Notes: generated by a model not told the origin, from the letters alone. Counted from the stretch's first letter, positions 1 to 7,224 are shown. The stretch: 11,801 bases of DNA from Chloroflexota bacterium (GCA_022561675.1 JADFQT010000046.1:1-11801), one strand, 5' to 3'. Numbers and translations: made by a program.

Positions 1-656
1 CCGGTGTAGATCATGTCCGCCGCTTCCAGCGTGACGAACTGGGTGCAGTAGGCAATCAGCGTGGGGATGTTGAATATGAGGTAGGTGGTGCTTTCGTTTT
101 GAATCTCTTTGCCATTTATGCGAGTTTTCACCCGAACGTCGTGGGGATCGATGTCGTCCACAATGAACGGCCCGGCCGGGGAGAAGGTGTCCGAAGACTT
201 GGCGCGCCACCAGTTGCGGTCCTCGCGCTGCCAGTCTCGAGCGCTGACGTCGTTGCCGCAGGTGTACCCCAGCACATGCTTCATGGCATCGGCTTCAGAG
301 ACGTTGCGGCAGGTGTCCTTAATAACCACCACCAACTCGCACTCCGCGTCCAGCCTTTCGGTTCCCTTGGGACGGATGATGGTATCGTCTGGTCCAATTA
401 CCGAGGTTGGCGTTTTGTAAAACACCATGGGCTCGGTGGGTCCAGGACGGTCGTGAAGGTGGCTGGAGTAGTTGAGGCCAATAGCCAGGATTTTCCGAGG
501 GATGCAGGGGGCCAGCAGCTTCACCTCGGACAGTGGGTGAGTGTGGTCAGTGACCTGGAAGCTCTCAAAGGGGCTGGCGCTCAGCTCCTTTACCGAGTCC
601 CCTTCCACTACGCCGTAGCTAATTTGACCGTGGGCGAGATACCGCGCGAATTTCAT
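1..656 (-). CDS. Fumarylacetoacetate hydrolase (FAH) family protein, 3' part missing
   Basis: The minus strand reads from an ATG at 654-656 to the window edge, giving 218 codons of the N-terminal and central FAH domain; the C-terminus is outside. An AGGAGG lies 7 nt before the ATG (664-669). Visible family signatures are AIGLNYSSH (residues 58-66), AECEL (104-108) with the acidic pair E105/E107, and GNDVSARDWQ (134-143) with D136. In FAH-fold enzymes these two E and one D bind the catalytic divalent metal. A TFSPAGPFIV stretch follows, as in the usual family order. The family cleaves C-C bonds or isomerises or decarboxylates 2-oxo acids in aromatic and amino-acid breakdown, in the cytoplasm; the exact substrate cannot be read here. 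The dehydrogenase gene lies 268 nt upstream on the same strand, which suggests a catabolic neighbourhood. The family call is firm and the substrate unknown. Confidence 0.9.
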   Translation of the reverse strand, partial: MKFARYLAHGQISYGVVEGDSVKELSASPFESFQVTDHTHPLSEVKLLAPCIPRKILAIGLNYSSHLHDRPGPTEPMVFYKTPTSVIGPDDTIIRPKGTERLDAECELVVVIKDTCRNVSEADAMKHVLGYTCGNDVSARDWQREDRNWWRAKSSDTFSPAGPFIVDDIDPHDVRVKTRINGKEIQNESTTYLIFNIPTLIAYCTQFVTLEAADMIYT

Positions 657-803
657 GACGGATCCTCCTGCTTTGAGCTAAATCATCGGTGGGCAGCCGA
701 GCTGCCACTTGAGGTGGCCGAAGGGGACAGCCTAACTACCGGCTGGGATCACCGCAGTTTCAGGGTCCTAAGTGTCCGGGTCCTATCTAGCTGAATCTGG
801 CGT

Positions 804-832
804 ATTCTAACGCCTTTAACCCAGTTTGGCTA
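804..832 (-). promoter_or_regulatory. Possible sigma-70-type promoter for the FAH-family gene
   Basis: On the minus strand TAGCCA (827-832, 4/6 to TTGACA) is followed after 17 nt by TAGAAT (804-809, 5/6 to TATAAT). This would give a leader of about 140 nt before the ATG at 656. The -10 sits in the loop of a small GGCGT/ACGCC hairpin (799-814). The match is modest and chance occurrence is possible. Confidence 0.3.
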
Positions 833-868
833 CCTGTTCAGCGACCTATCTGGCTATCTATTTGACCG

Positions 869-901
869 CTGGCGGATCAAGGGATGCTACTCGATCGCCA
901 G
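869..901 (-). other. Stem-loop just downstream of the dehydrogenase stop
   Basis: CTGGCG (869-874), a bulged G, and ATC (876-878) pair with GAT (893-895) and CGCCAG (896-901), making a 9-bp stem with a one-base bulge and a 14-nt loop. It begins 23 nt after the dehydrogenase stop codon on the minus strand. No U-run follows it, so a classical intrinsic terminator is not supported. It could stabilise or end the transcript between the two minus-strand genes. Confidence 0.35.
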
Positions 902-924
902 ACGGCTTGAACAAGTAACCCGGG

Positions 925-1956
925 TCAGCTTTCAATTACCAGCTTGCCGAAAAACTCCCGGGACTCCATGACCCGGTGGGCTTCGGCCACCCCGGCCAAG
1001 GGAAATACCCGGTCAACAATGCCGTGTAAAGACCCCTGATTGACCATTTTCATCATGTCGGCAAAGGTGCGCCGGCTGCGTCCGCCGCTGCCCATCAACT
1101 GCAAAGGCCGTCCCTGGAGAATAGAAAGATCCATGCTGGCACGCGCTCCGGAGGTGACCCCGGTTATGACCAGCCTACCCCCTGGTTTGAGGCTGAGCAG
1201 GTTCTCCTCCCATACGTCCGCGCCGACCACGTCGAACACCAGGTCGACTCCCCGACCGTCGGTTAGCTCCTTCACCCGCCGGCTGATGTCCGGGGTTTCC
1301 CGGTAATTGATAACCTCGTCAGCTCCCAACGCCCTGGCTTTTTCCAGTTTCCAGTCGCTGCCCGCGGTGGTTATGACCCGGGCTCCGAACATCTTGGCTA
1401 TCTGAATGCCCATGCTGCCCACGCCGCTGCCCGCCGCCTGGATCAGCACGTCGTCCCAGGGACGAATTTGGCCCTGAGTAACCAGGCAATGCCAGGCGGT
1501 ATGGGCGGCGATGGGCAGAGCGGCGGCCTCGGTAAAGGACATGGAGTCGGGAATGCGGTGGGCGTTGATGGCCGGCGCGGTGACGTATTCGGCGTGACCC
1601 CCATCCAGGTCCACTCCGAGCCGCTTCTGGTTGGCGCAATACTGATCCAGGCCTTGCAGGCAGCTGGGGCAGGCGCCGCACTTGGTCCGGTTGTCCAGCA
1701 GTACCCGATCCCCCACCTTCAGGTCGCCGGGCGCCTCCGGACTGATATTCACCACTTCGCCGGCGATGTCGCAACCCAGGATTCGGGGCAGGCCACCGCG
1801 ATAGCCGGTTCCGGCGCGAAGGCTCAGGTCCAGGTGGTTCAGTGCGCTTCCCCCTACTCGAAGCATTACCTCCCCCGGGGCAACCTCCGGCTCGGGACGC
1901 TCCCCATGGGTCAAAGCCTCCGGACCGCCGTGCTGGTCGATGTACACTGCTTTCAT
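925..1956 (-). CDS. Zinc-binding alcohol dehydrogenase / quinone oxidoreductase family protein (MDR)
   Basis: A 343-residue cytoplasmic NAD(P)H-dependent medium-chain dehydrogenase/reductase of normal family length. The start is the ATG at 1954-1956: GAGGAG lies 5 nt upstream (1962-1967) and the protein then begins MKAVYIDQHGG, the usual start for this family. A longer in-frame ATG at 1992 would add 12 atypical residues. The GroES-like catalytic domain holds GCDIAGEV (61-68) and a structural zinc loop with C93, C96, C99 and C107 (C-x2-C-x2-C-x7-C). The Rossmann domain has GSGVGS (176-181). The usual first catalytic Cys is replaced by an NHLD motif (40-43), so catalytic zinc binding is uncertain. 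The family oxidises alcohols or reduces aldehydes, enones or quinones; the substrate is not readable. It is transcribed from its own promoter-like site and is followed by the FAH-family gene. Confidence 0.93.
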   Translation of the reverse strand: MKAVYIDQHGGPEALTHGERPEPEVAPGEVMLRVGGSALNHLDLSLRAGTGYRGGLPRILGCDIAGEVVNISPEAPGDLKVGDRVLLDNRTKCGACPSCLQGLDQYCANQKRLGVDLDGGHAEYVTAPAINAHRIPDSMSFTEAAALPIAAHTAWHCLVTQGQIRPWDDVLIQAAGSGVGSMGIQIAKMFGARVITTAGSDWKLEKARALGADEVINYRETPDISRRVKELTDGRGVDLVFDVVGADVWEENLLSLKPGGRLVITGVTSGARASMDLSILQGRPLQLMGSGGRSRRTFADMMKMVNQGSLHGIVDRVFPLAGVAEAHRVMESREFFGKLVIES

Positions 1957-2009
1957 CGTGTCTCCTCTTTGCGGATCATCGGGGCGGCCCATTTGGGTGA
2001 GCCCTTTGG

Positions 2010-2040
2010 CCGGACCAATCAGGATCGGTCATTGGGCCGG
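2010..2040 (-). other. Inverted repeat in the leader of the dehydrogenase gene
   Basis: CCGG-A-CCAAT (2010-2019) and ATTGG-G-CCGG (2031-2040) form a 9-bp stem with one internal mismatch and an 11-nt loop. It lies between the predicted transcription start (about 2049) and the ATG at 1956, so it could be an RNA hairpin or a dyad operator. Confidence 0.4.
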
Positions 2041-2055
2041 GATAAAAGATAACCC

Positions 2056-2084
2056 ATAATACCTTCCCCTAGTTACCCCGTCAA
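2056..2084 (-). promoter_or_regulatory. Sigma-70-type promoter for the dehydrogenase gene
   Basis: On the minus strand TTGACG (2079-2084, 5/6 to consensus) and TATTAT (2056-2061, 5/6) are separated by exactly 17 nt. This is the best promoter match I found in the window. The predicted start near 2049 gives a leader of about 93 nt. The -35 lies within one copy of a 14-bp tandem repeat. Confidence 0.55.
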
Positions 2085-2105
2085 AGCTGGGCCGTCAAAG
2101 CTGGG
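2078..2105. repeat. Perfect 14-bp tandem duplication over the -35 region
   Basis: CCGTCAAAGCTGGG occurs twice in immediate succession (2078-2091 and 2092-2105) with no mismatch. Read on the minus strand each copy contains TTGACG. The lower-coordinate copy supplies the -35 of the dehydrogenase promoter and the other lies 14 bp further upstream. It may be a slippage duplication or a pair of direct-repeat regulator sites. Confidence 0.8.
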
Positions 2106-2183
2106 AGTCAGGCTTGGACCCCAACCTTGCGGAAGTTGGCAAGTAGATATGGAAGACGGAAATTAGTAGCCCCACGGGGGATG

Positions 2184-2213
2184 GTGTCATTGGGGCAGCC
2201 CTACCGGTATAAT
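2184..2213 (+). promoter_or_regulatory. Possible promoter for the 691-residue protein and pth
   Basis: TATAAT (2208-2213, perfect -10) is preceded at 18 nt by GTGTCA (2184-2189, 4/6 to TTGACA). The leader would be about 150 nt and would include the palindrome at 2269-2314. The -10 is convincing and the -35 is weak. Confidence 0.4.
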
Positions 2214-2268
2214 TATCTGCCAGGTTACCTTACTGTTCCTTGGGAAAATTATTAGACTAGGTAGGTCC

Positions 2269-2314
2269 AAATCCCCCTCAGTCCCCCTTTGCAAAGGAGG
2301 ACCGAGGGGGATTT
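2269..2314. repeat. REP-like 46-bp near-perfect palindrome
   Basis: Two 23-nt arms (2269-2291 and 2292-2314) are inverted copies with 21/23 matches and no loop. The ends are AAATCCCCCTC and its complement, and the centre is CTTTGCAAAG. Dispersed intergenic palindromes of this AAATCCCCCT...AGGGGGATTT type are familiar from many bacterial genomes (general knowledge, not searched here). It lies in the predicted leader of the 691-residue gene, between two divergent genes. The two mismatches are A/C pairs in plus-strand RNA but G-U wobbles in minus-strand RNA. Confidence 0.75.
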
Positions 2315-2370
2315 CCCCAAACGAAGGCTCCCCCGACCCTGTTTATCTATACATCCAAGGCTTAGCAAGT

Positions 2371-4446
2371 ATGACCATTTACGGCGAACCACGCGTCTGG
2401 TTGGAGGAGTTTCCCCTTGGGGAACCCCAAGCCTTTGCTCATGATTATCTGGGGCTGCGCTACCCCGGTGAGGTTATTCGGGCTAATAGCTGGGACCCGG
2501 TCTGGGGAGAACCCCTGACCGGGGAGCTGTACTTCCGCATCGTCCTGTTGTTGCGTCGGCAGGGAGCTCCGACCGCTCGCCGCTCTGAAGTCCACGACGC
2601 TCGTATCGCCGTCTGCACCCCCGGCGCGGGAGTATCCCGGCAGCGGGGCCGCCTAACCGGCGAGCTAACCACCATCCGGGAAACTCAGGCCCTGTATCTT
2701 ACGCAGAGGGACGCCGAAACGGAGCTGATTCGCACCACGTTGCGTCGCCGGCAGGAGGGTCTGGAGCAACAGCTGATGTCGGAGGAGTCGCTGCGGTATT
2801 CCTCGGGCAGCGTGGTCTCCGGACCAGAACGAGTTGCCTACCCGGGCAACCCCTTTGTAGGCATGGATCCCATAGGCTGGTTCGGCAGCATCGCCGGGTG
2901 GCTGCTATCCGAGGCTTATCAGTCCCGGCCAATTCAATCCGTCGAATTGCCTCGCCCCTTCACTCCGGAAGACGCGGCTCCTTTGTTTGCCGCCCTGTTC
3001 CAGCAGTCGGGAGCAGCCCCGGAGGTTCTCCCCGAGGTTCTGTCGGACTTTGGCCCGGGCCTGGAATTGTTGCAGTCGCCGGAATCGTTGGAGCCCAGAG
3101 GTAATCCGGTCGCAGAACTGATAGCCGACTATTTGGAGACCTCCCCGGTGCCGGCGCCCTGGCAGGCCCTCCACCACTATCTGGCCCACCAGGTTGGGCT
3201 GACCGGTCCTCTAGCTACCTTGCATCTGCTGCTGTTTCTGCACCGGGAAAAGCCTGAGCTGGAGGTGCGGTTAGCTGCTGACTACCAGCCGGCGCTGCTG
3301 GGCGGGGAGATTCTTTTTGGCAGCCGGATTACTTCCGACCTGGTGCCGGTATTGGCCTGGGACCCCCAGCTGTCGGAAGGTGCTACCACTATCGGCCCGA
3401 TAACCGACCCGAACTGGAACGACACCCTGACCTACATTTCCTTGATTAACCCCGACCTCCATCCCGTCGCGCCCGGCGAATCTCCATCCCTTCAGGAATC
3501 CCAGCTTCGGGATGGGATAGACGATCTGGTCCAACAGGCGGCCGAGGGCACACAATTTTTGAACCTGCTGCTGGGCCGCGCCGACCGGGGGGATCTGGCA
3601 GGCCGGGACCTTGCGATCGCTGAATCACTGAGTCGCCTGTCTGGGCTCGGCGGCGCCGGCTTCGTTCAGTCCTATCAGGCGCTGCGGGCGGTCTACCTGA
3701 GTCCGGCAGACCTGGCATCGGACCTGGGGATTTTGAGGCGACTGTCCCGTCTGTCCCAAAATTCTCAGCTGTTGCAGCATGTCTGGGCTTACCTGGATGA
3801 TGCGCCAACCTCCGAGCGACTATCCGCGAGTTGGCCGGAGCTGGCGTTAGAGATACAGGCGTTGCGGGCTACCATGCTGCCAGCCAGCTTGCTTCGCTTC
3901 GCCGAGAGTTGGGACGCCCTTTCGCACCAGATCTCTCGGTTCAAGTCCAGCTATGCCGCAGCCTACCTGGGCCACCACCGGGCCATCCAGCAGCAGTTAC
4001 CCGACTATCAACGCGGTTTGGAAGATGGCCGGCTCAAGCTGCGGGCTTTGGAGCTGCTGAACACATTGCCGGATCTGGCTCCTCCCCTGGGTGAGGGCCT
4101 GTCCGACACCCTGCGCGACTGGGGCACGGACCTTGCCCAGTGTGCCCGGCAACAGCCGGAGCTGGAAGAGGAGCTGAGAGACCACCCCCGCTGCTCCGGC
4201 TGTGGGCTTGCGCTGGATCAGGTACTCTCCCTGGATGATCTGCAACGCACTATTCGGGCAATAGAGTTTGAACTTGATGCGCAATCCCGGCGACTGAGCA
4301 ACCTGCTGGTGGAGAAAATTATGCGAGGAGAAAGGGATCAAAGATTGGAAGATCTGCTCAAAATAATTCAGGCCAGTGATCTGTCGGCGCTGTGCAATAC
4401 GCTGAGTCCGGAGTTGGTAGGATTTATCGGACAGATACTGAGATAA
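2371..4446 (+). CDS. Protein of unknown function, 691 residues, coupled to pth
   Basis: I do not recognise this protein. It has no signal peptide, no clear membrane segment and no P-loop or other obvious enzyme motif, so a cytoplasmic location is likely. Residues about 1-65 look globular. Residues about 95-140 are charged and helical (many E, Q, R, L). A long Leu/Pro-rich helical region follows. Near the C-terminus are three cysteines: C591, then HPRCSGCGL with C608 and C611 (C-x16-C-x2-C), which could bind a metal alone or as a dimer. A helical stretch likely to form a coiled coil follows (about 620-665). The start is an ATG with only a weak AAGG 10 nt upstream, so the N-terminus is less certain than the frame. 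The stop lies 7 nt before the pth start, so the two genes are probably cotranscribed and perhaps translationally coupled. I cannot assign a function. Confidence 0.8.
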   Translation: MTIYGEPRVWLEEFPLGEPQAFAHDYLGLRYPGEVIRANSWDPVWGEPLTGELYFRIVLLLRRQGAPTARRSEVHDARIAVCTPGAGVSRQRGRLTGELTTIRETQALYLTQRDAETELIRTTLRRRQEGLEQQLMSEESLRYSSGSVVSGPERVAYPGNPFVGMDPIGWFGSIAGWLLSEAYQSRPIQSVELPRPFTPEDAAPLFAALFQQSGAAPEVLPEVLSDFGPGLELLQSPESLEPRGNPVAELIADYLETSPVPAPWQALHHYLAHQVGLTGPLATLHLLLFLHREKPELEVRLAADYQPALLGGEILFGSRITSDLVPVLAWDPQLSEGATTIGPITDPNWNDTLTYISLINPDLHPVAPGESPSLQESQLRDGIDDLVQQAAEGTQFLNLLLGRADRGDLAGRDLAIAESLSRLSGLGGAGFVQSYQALRAVYLSPADLASDLGILRRLSRLSQNSQLLQHVWAYLDDAPTSERLSASWPELALEIQALRATMLPASLLRFAESWDALSHQISRFKSSYAAAYLGHHRAIQQQLPDYQRGLEDGRLKLRALELLNTLPDLAPPLGEGLSDTLRDWGTDLAQCARQQPELEEELRDHPRCSGCGLALDQVLSLDDLQRTIRAIEFELDAQSRRLSNLLVEKIMRGERDQRLEDLLKIIQASDLSALCNTLSPELVGFIGQILR

Positions 4447-4453
4447 TTGGCAG

Positions 4454-5011
4454 ATGCGGATTATCGTCGGTCTGGGCAACCCTGGGGAAAGATACGCCGG
4501 CACCAGGCATAACATCGGCTTTCGCTGCATCGACGCTATGGCGCGGACCTGGGGTATACCGCTGTCCCAGAGGCGAGCCAAGGCGGTGTTGGGTATGGGT
4601 CGACACCTGAATCAGGATGTGGTGCTGGCCAAGCCCAGGACATTTATGAACAACAGTGGGGAGGGTGTTCGCTATTTATTGACGCGCTTTTCCGTCCAGC
4701 CTTCTGATCTGTTGGTGGTTTACGATGAAATGGCCCTGCCGATGGGCAGGCTGCGCTTGCGAGCTGCCGGCAGCGACGCCGGACACAGAGGCATTCAGTC
4801 CATCATCGCCGCGCTGAACACTCGGGACTTTCCTCGTATGCGCATCGGAATCGGGCGGCCCGCGCAGGTCGGAGGCAATGTTACTCATGTGCTAGACCGC
4901 TTTTCCCCAGAGGAGGAGCCGGTAATCGCGGAAGCGGTGGAGCAGGTCATCCTGGCCGGGGAATGTCTGCTGGAAGAGAACATAGACCGGGTTATGAACC
5001 GGTTTAACTGA
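4454..5011 (+). CDS. pth: Peptidyl-tRNA hydrolase (Pth)
   Basis: A 185-residue protein of standard length for bacterial Pth, which cleaves the ester bond of peptidyl-tRNAs that drop off the ribosome and so recycles tRNA in the cytoplasm. The N-terminal IVGLGNPGERYAGTRHNIGF contains N9 and catalytic H19. KPRTFMNNSG (60-69) carries N66, matching the substrate-contact Asn in E. coli Pth. YDEMALP (90-96) carries D91, the partner of the catalytic His. RIGIGRP follows in the usual place. The Asn corresponding to E. coli N114 is R112 here (GHRGIQSI). To my knowledge GHRG occurs in several bacterial lineages, so activity is not in doubt. The gene starts 7 nt after the upstream stop with no strong Shine-Dalgarno, which points to translational coupling. 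Confidence 0.96.
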   Translation: MRIIVGLGNPGERYAGTRHNIGFRCIDAMARTWGIPLSQRRAKAVLGMGRHLNQDVVLAKPRTFMNNSGEGVRYLLTRFSVQPSDLLVVYDEMALPMGRLRLRAAGSDAGHRGIQSIIAALNTRDFPRMRIGIGRPAQVGGNVTHVLDRFSPEEEPVIAEAVEQVILAGECLLEENIDRVMNRFN

Positions 5012-5081
5012 CACCAGCATCCATTTGGCCTCAAGATGGACCGCACGAAGGATCTCCGGGAGGTAGCATCTGGTGGTTTTT
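5012..5081 (+). terminator. Weak terminator-like structure after pth
   Basis: CACCAG directly after the pth stop (5012-5017) can pair with CTGGTG (5070-5075), which is followed by GTTTTT (5076-5081). The 52-nt interior includes a smaller CCAT/ATGG pairing. The stem is short and the loop long, so this is tentative; the T-run is the main support. Confidence 0.25.
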
Positions 5082-5099
5082 CAAAGGTGGTTATTCAAA
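5072..5099. repeat. 14-bp tandem repeat upstream of the lipoprotein gene
   Basis: GGTGGTTTTTCAAA (5072-5085) is followed at once by GGTGGTTATTCAAA (5086-5099), with 13/14 identity. It lies 21 nt before the lipoprotein ATG. A weak promoter, TTCAAA (5080-5085), 17 nt, TATGCT (5103-5108), can be drawn across it, but the hexamers match only 4/6 each. Confidence 0.7.
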
Positions 5100-5120
5100 A
5101 ACTATGCTGAAAAACGATAG

Positions 5121-7154
5121 ATGAGAAACGCCGTCTACCGCGTGATGTTCAGGTTTCTCCAGTTACTGCCCGCCGCAGTCATCTTGGCCGCTGCGGCCGG
5201 TTGTGGAGAACAGGCTCCCCAAAATCCCTCTGCCAGCGCGTCTCCCACTGCTGCACCGACCATTGCCCAACCGGCTCCTACCCAGTCCTTGACGGCGACC
5301 CCACTAGCGCCGCCGCCGCCTGTCCCTACTTCCACCGCGACTCCTGCTACGGTAAAGGGCAGGGGGCCGGGACTGCAAGCCCTGACGGAGCTGCCTTCAG
5401 AACCTGCGACCAGCTTCGAGCCCGCGCCGGACCGGGACCTTTTCCAGTTGGCCAAGGAGCTGATTTGGCCTCCGGGGTCTCCGGATATACCGAGGGTGGT
5501 TAATCCAGAACCGGTCAGTTTTAGCCAGGGGAGGAAAGAAACCTTCTGGCTGATTCGATTCTTGGCTCTGGAGGTTTATCAAGCGGAGTTCGAGCTGCGC
5601 CTGGTTACGGACCAGGCTTATTGGTATATCGAGAATGGAACGGAGGTAGATCAGGAGGACCTGGAACGCGGCGCCCGAGAGTTCGAAGAAAACATTTATC
5701 CAAAAATAAGCGAGACCTTCGGCCGGGAGTGGTCGCCCGGCGTAGACAACGACCCCCATCTAAGCATCATCCACGCCCGGCTCCAGGGCGTGGGAGGCTA
5801 TTTCAGCTCCTCGGATGAGCATCCCAAGGAGGTTTACCCGTACAGTAACCAGCGGGAGAGCATCTACATTAACATCGCCGCCCTACCGGTCGGCAGCAGG
5901 CAGTACCTGGATGTGCTGGCCCATGAGCTGCAGCATGCCGTCCACTGGAACGGCGACCCGAATGAGGAGACCTGGGTAAACGAAGGTCTTTCCGAGTTGG
6001 CGGTGGCGGTGGCCGGCTACGAGACCAGGAACACCCGACGGTTTTTACGCTCGCCCAACGTTTCCCTCATTCACTGGCCGCTGGACCAGCGGAACATTGG
6101 CGCCTACTACGGTGGGTCCTCCCTGTTTATGACATACCTGGCGGAGCATTATGGGCCGGTGGAAGACATCGGGCGGCTGGTTGCCGATCCGGCCGACGGC
6201 CTGGCGGGGATCGATTCCTACCTGGCCGGCGGCGGTTATGGCGTCGACGCTGAGGCGGTGCTGCGAGACTGGGTAGCGGCCAACATCCTCGATGAGAGCC
6301 CAGGCATCTATGGTTACCAGGATCTGGATGTTCGGGCCAATGTGGACAGATCGATCGAGTCCTACCGGGAGTTCAGCGGGGAAATACCCCAATATGCCGC
6401 TGATTATACGGAGCTGGCAAACTTCGACCAGCCCATATGGCTCCAATTTAGTGGACCGGTGGAAAACGTGCTGATCCCGGCGGAGGTGGACCAGGTAGGG
6501 TGTTGGTGGAGCAATACCGGAGATTCGATCAACTCCACCCTCAGCCGGAGGGTGGATCTGAGCGGGATCAGCAGCGCTACTTTGAGATATCAGCTCTGGT
6601 ACGAGGTGGAAGAAAACTGGGATTACGGCTACGTGCAGGTGTCGCAGGACCAGGGACAGTCGTGGAAAATTTTGGAAACGCCGGAAACCTCTCCGCGAAA
6701 TCCTATTGGCAACGGTTTCGGCTCCGGCTACACCGGTGAGAGCCGGGGATGGATCGACCAGACGGTAGACCTTACTCCCTTCGTGGGCTCGGAAGTACTG
6801 CTGCGTTTTCAGTACGTGACCGACGACGCCATCGACGGGATAGGACTTTGCATCCGGTATATCTCCATCCCGGAGGTGGAGTTGGAGGTGGACGACGCGG
6901 CGTGGCAGCCGGCCGGGTTTGTGAGAATCAATAATCGGGTGCGGCAGGATTTTGCAGTTCAGGTCATTTTGGTTGGCAAAGAGGACGGTGAAGAGAGCCG
7001 GGTGTTGCAGGTGCCACTGGACCAGGCGAATAACGGGGAAATTATCCTAAAGGCCCCGCAAGACTACGCTCGCGTTGTGGTGGCGGTTCTTGCCATGGCC
7101 CCGGGCACTGTGCAGACGGCTTCCTACACGTTGTCCTTGGGACCGGTCAATTAA
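5121..7154 (+). CDS. Secreted lipoprotein metalloprotease, immune-inhibitor-A-like
   Basis: A 677-residue protein. The N-terminus is a lipoprotein signal: basic MRNAVYRVMFRF, a hydrophobic stretch, and the lipobox AAGC with the lipidated Cys at C28. A Pro/Ser/Thr/Ala-rich linker (about 29-85) should hold the catalytic part away from the membrane. The zincin motif is HELQH (268-272) with catalytic E269. NEG with E288 lies 16 residues after the second His and is the likely third zinc ligand. Residues about 445-605 contain CWWSNTGD (461-468) and WDYGYVQVSQDQGQSW, typical of the beta-sandwich module of immune inhibitor A (peptidase M6) and related proteases. A final beta-rich segment runs to 677. 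The role is probably extracellular peptide hydrolysis. M6 versus M30 placement cannot be settled by eye. No strong Shine-Dalgarno precedes the ATG; an in-frame Met at residue 9 is an alternative start. Confidence 0.85.
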   Translation: MRNAVYRVMFRFLQLLPAAVILAAAAGCGEQAPQNPSASASPTAAPTIAQPAPTQSLTATPLAPPPPVPTSTATPATVKGRGPGLQALTELPSEPATSFEPAPDRDLFQLAKELIWPPGSPDIPRVVNPEPVSFSQGRKETFWLIRFLALEVYQAEFELRLVTDQAYWYIENGTEVDQEDLERGAREFEENIYPKISETFGREWSPGVDNDPHLSIIHARLQGVGGYFSSSDEHPKEVYPYSNQRESIYINIAALPVGSRQYLDVLAHELQHAVHWNGDPNEETWVNEGLSELAVAVAGYETRNTRRFLRSPNVSLIHWPLDQRNIGAYYGGSSLFMTYLAEHYGPVEDIGRLVADPADGLAGIDSYLAGGGYGVDAEAVLRDWVAANILDESPGIYGYQDLDVRANVDRSIESYREFSGEIPQYAADYTELANFDQPIWLQFSGPVENVLIPAEVDQVGCWWSNTGDSINSTLSRRVDLSGISSATLRYQLWYEVEENWDYGYVQVSQDQGQSWKILETPETSPRNPIGNGFGSGYTGESRGWIDQTVDLTPFVGSEVLLRFQYVTDDAIDGIGLCIRYISIPEVELEVDDAAWQPAGFVRINNRVRQDFAVQVILVGKEDGEESRVLQVPLDQANNGEIILKAPQDYARVVVAVLAMAPGTVQTASYTLSLGPVN

Positions 7155-7203
7155 GGACCGCCCCAATTCTATACCAAAGCTAAGCTGGGACCTGCAGGTC
7201 GGC

Positions 7204-7224
7204 CACACTGAACCCAGTGTGTTT
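7204..7224 (+). terminator. Hairpin with short T-run after the lipoprotein gene
   Basis: CACACTG (7204-7210), loop AACC, and CAGTGTG (7215-7221) form a perfect 7-bp stem followed by TTTCACTTT. It sits 49 nt after the lipoprotein stop codon and inside the proposed MITE. The T-tract is weak, so termination may be inefficient. Confidence 0.4.

Noticed and set aside
99..794. Open frame of 231 codons on the plus strand
   Set aside because: It is antisense to the FAH-family gene, whose minus-strand reading has clear family motifs and a good ribosome-binding site.
1468..2052. Open frame of 194 codons on the plus strand
   Set aside because: It is antisense to the dehydrogenase; its Gly/Val-rich composition is typical of a GC-rich shadow frame.
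2221..2340. CRISPR repeat
   Set aside because: The palindrome occurs once with no spacer-repeat periodicity, so it fits a REP-like element instead.
3997..4581. Open frame of 194 codons on the minus strand across the 691-residue gene and pth
   Set aside because: It overlaps the certain pth gene and has no recognisable motif or ribosome-binding site.
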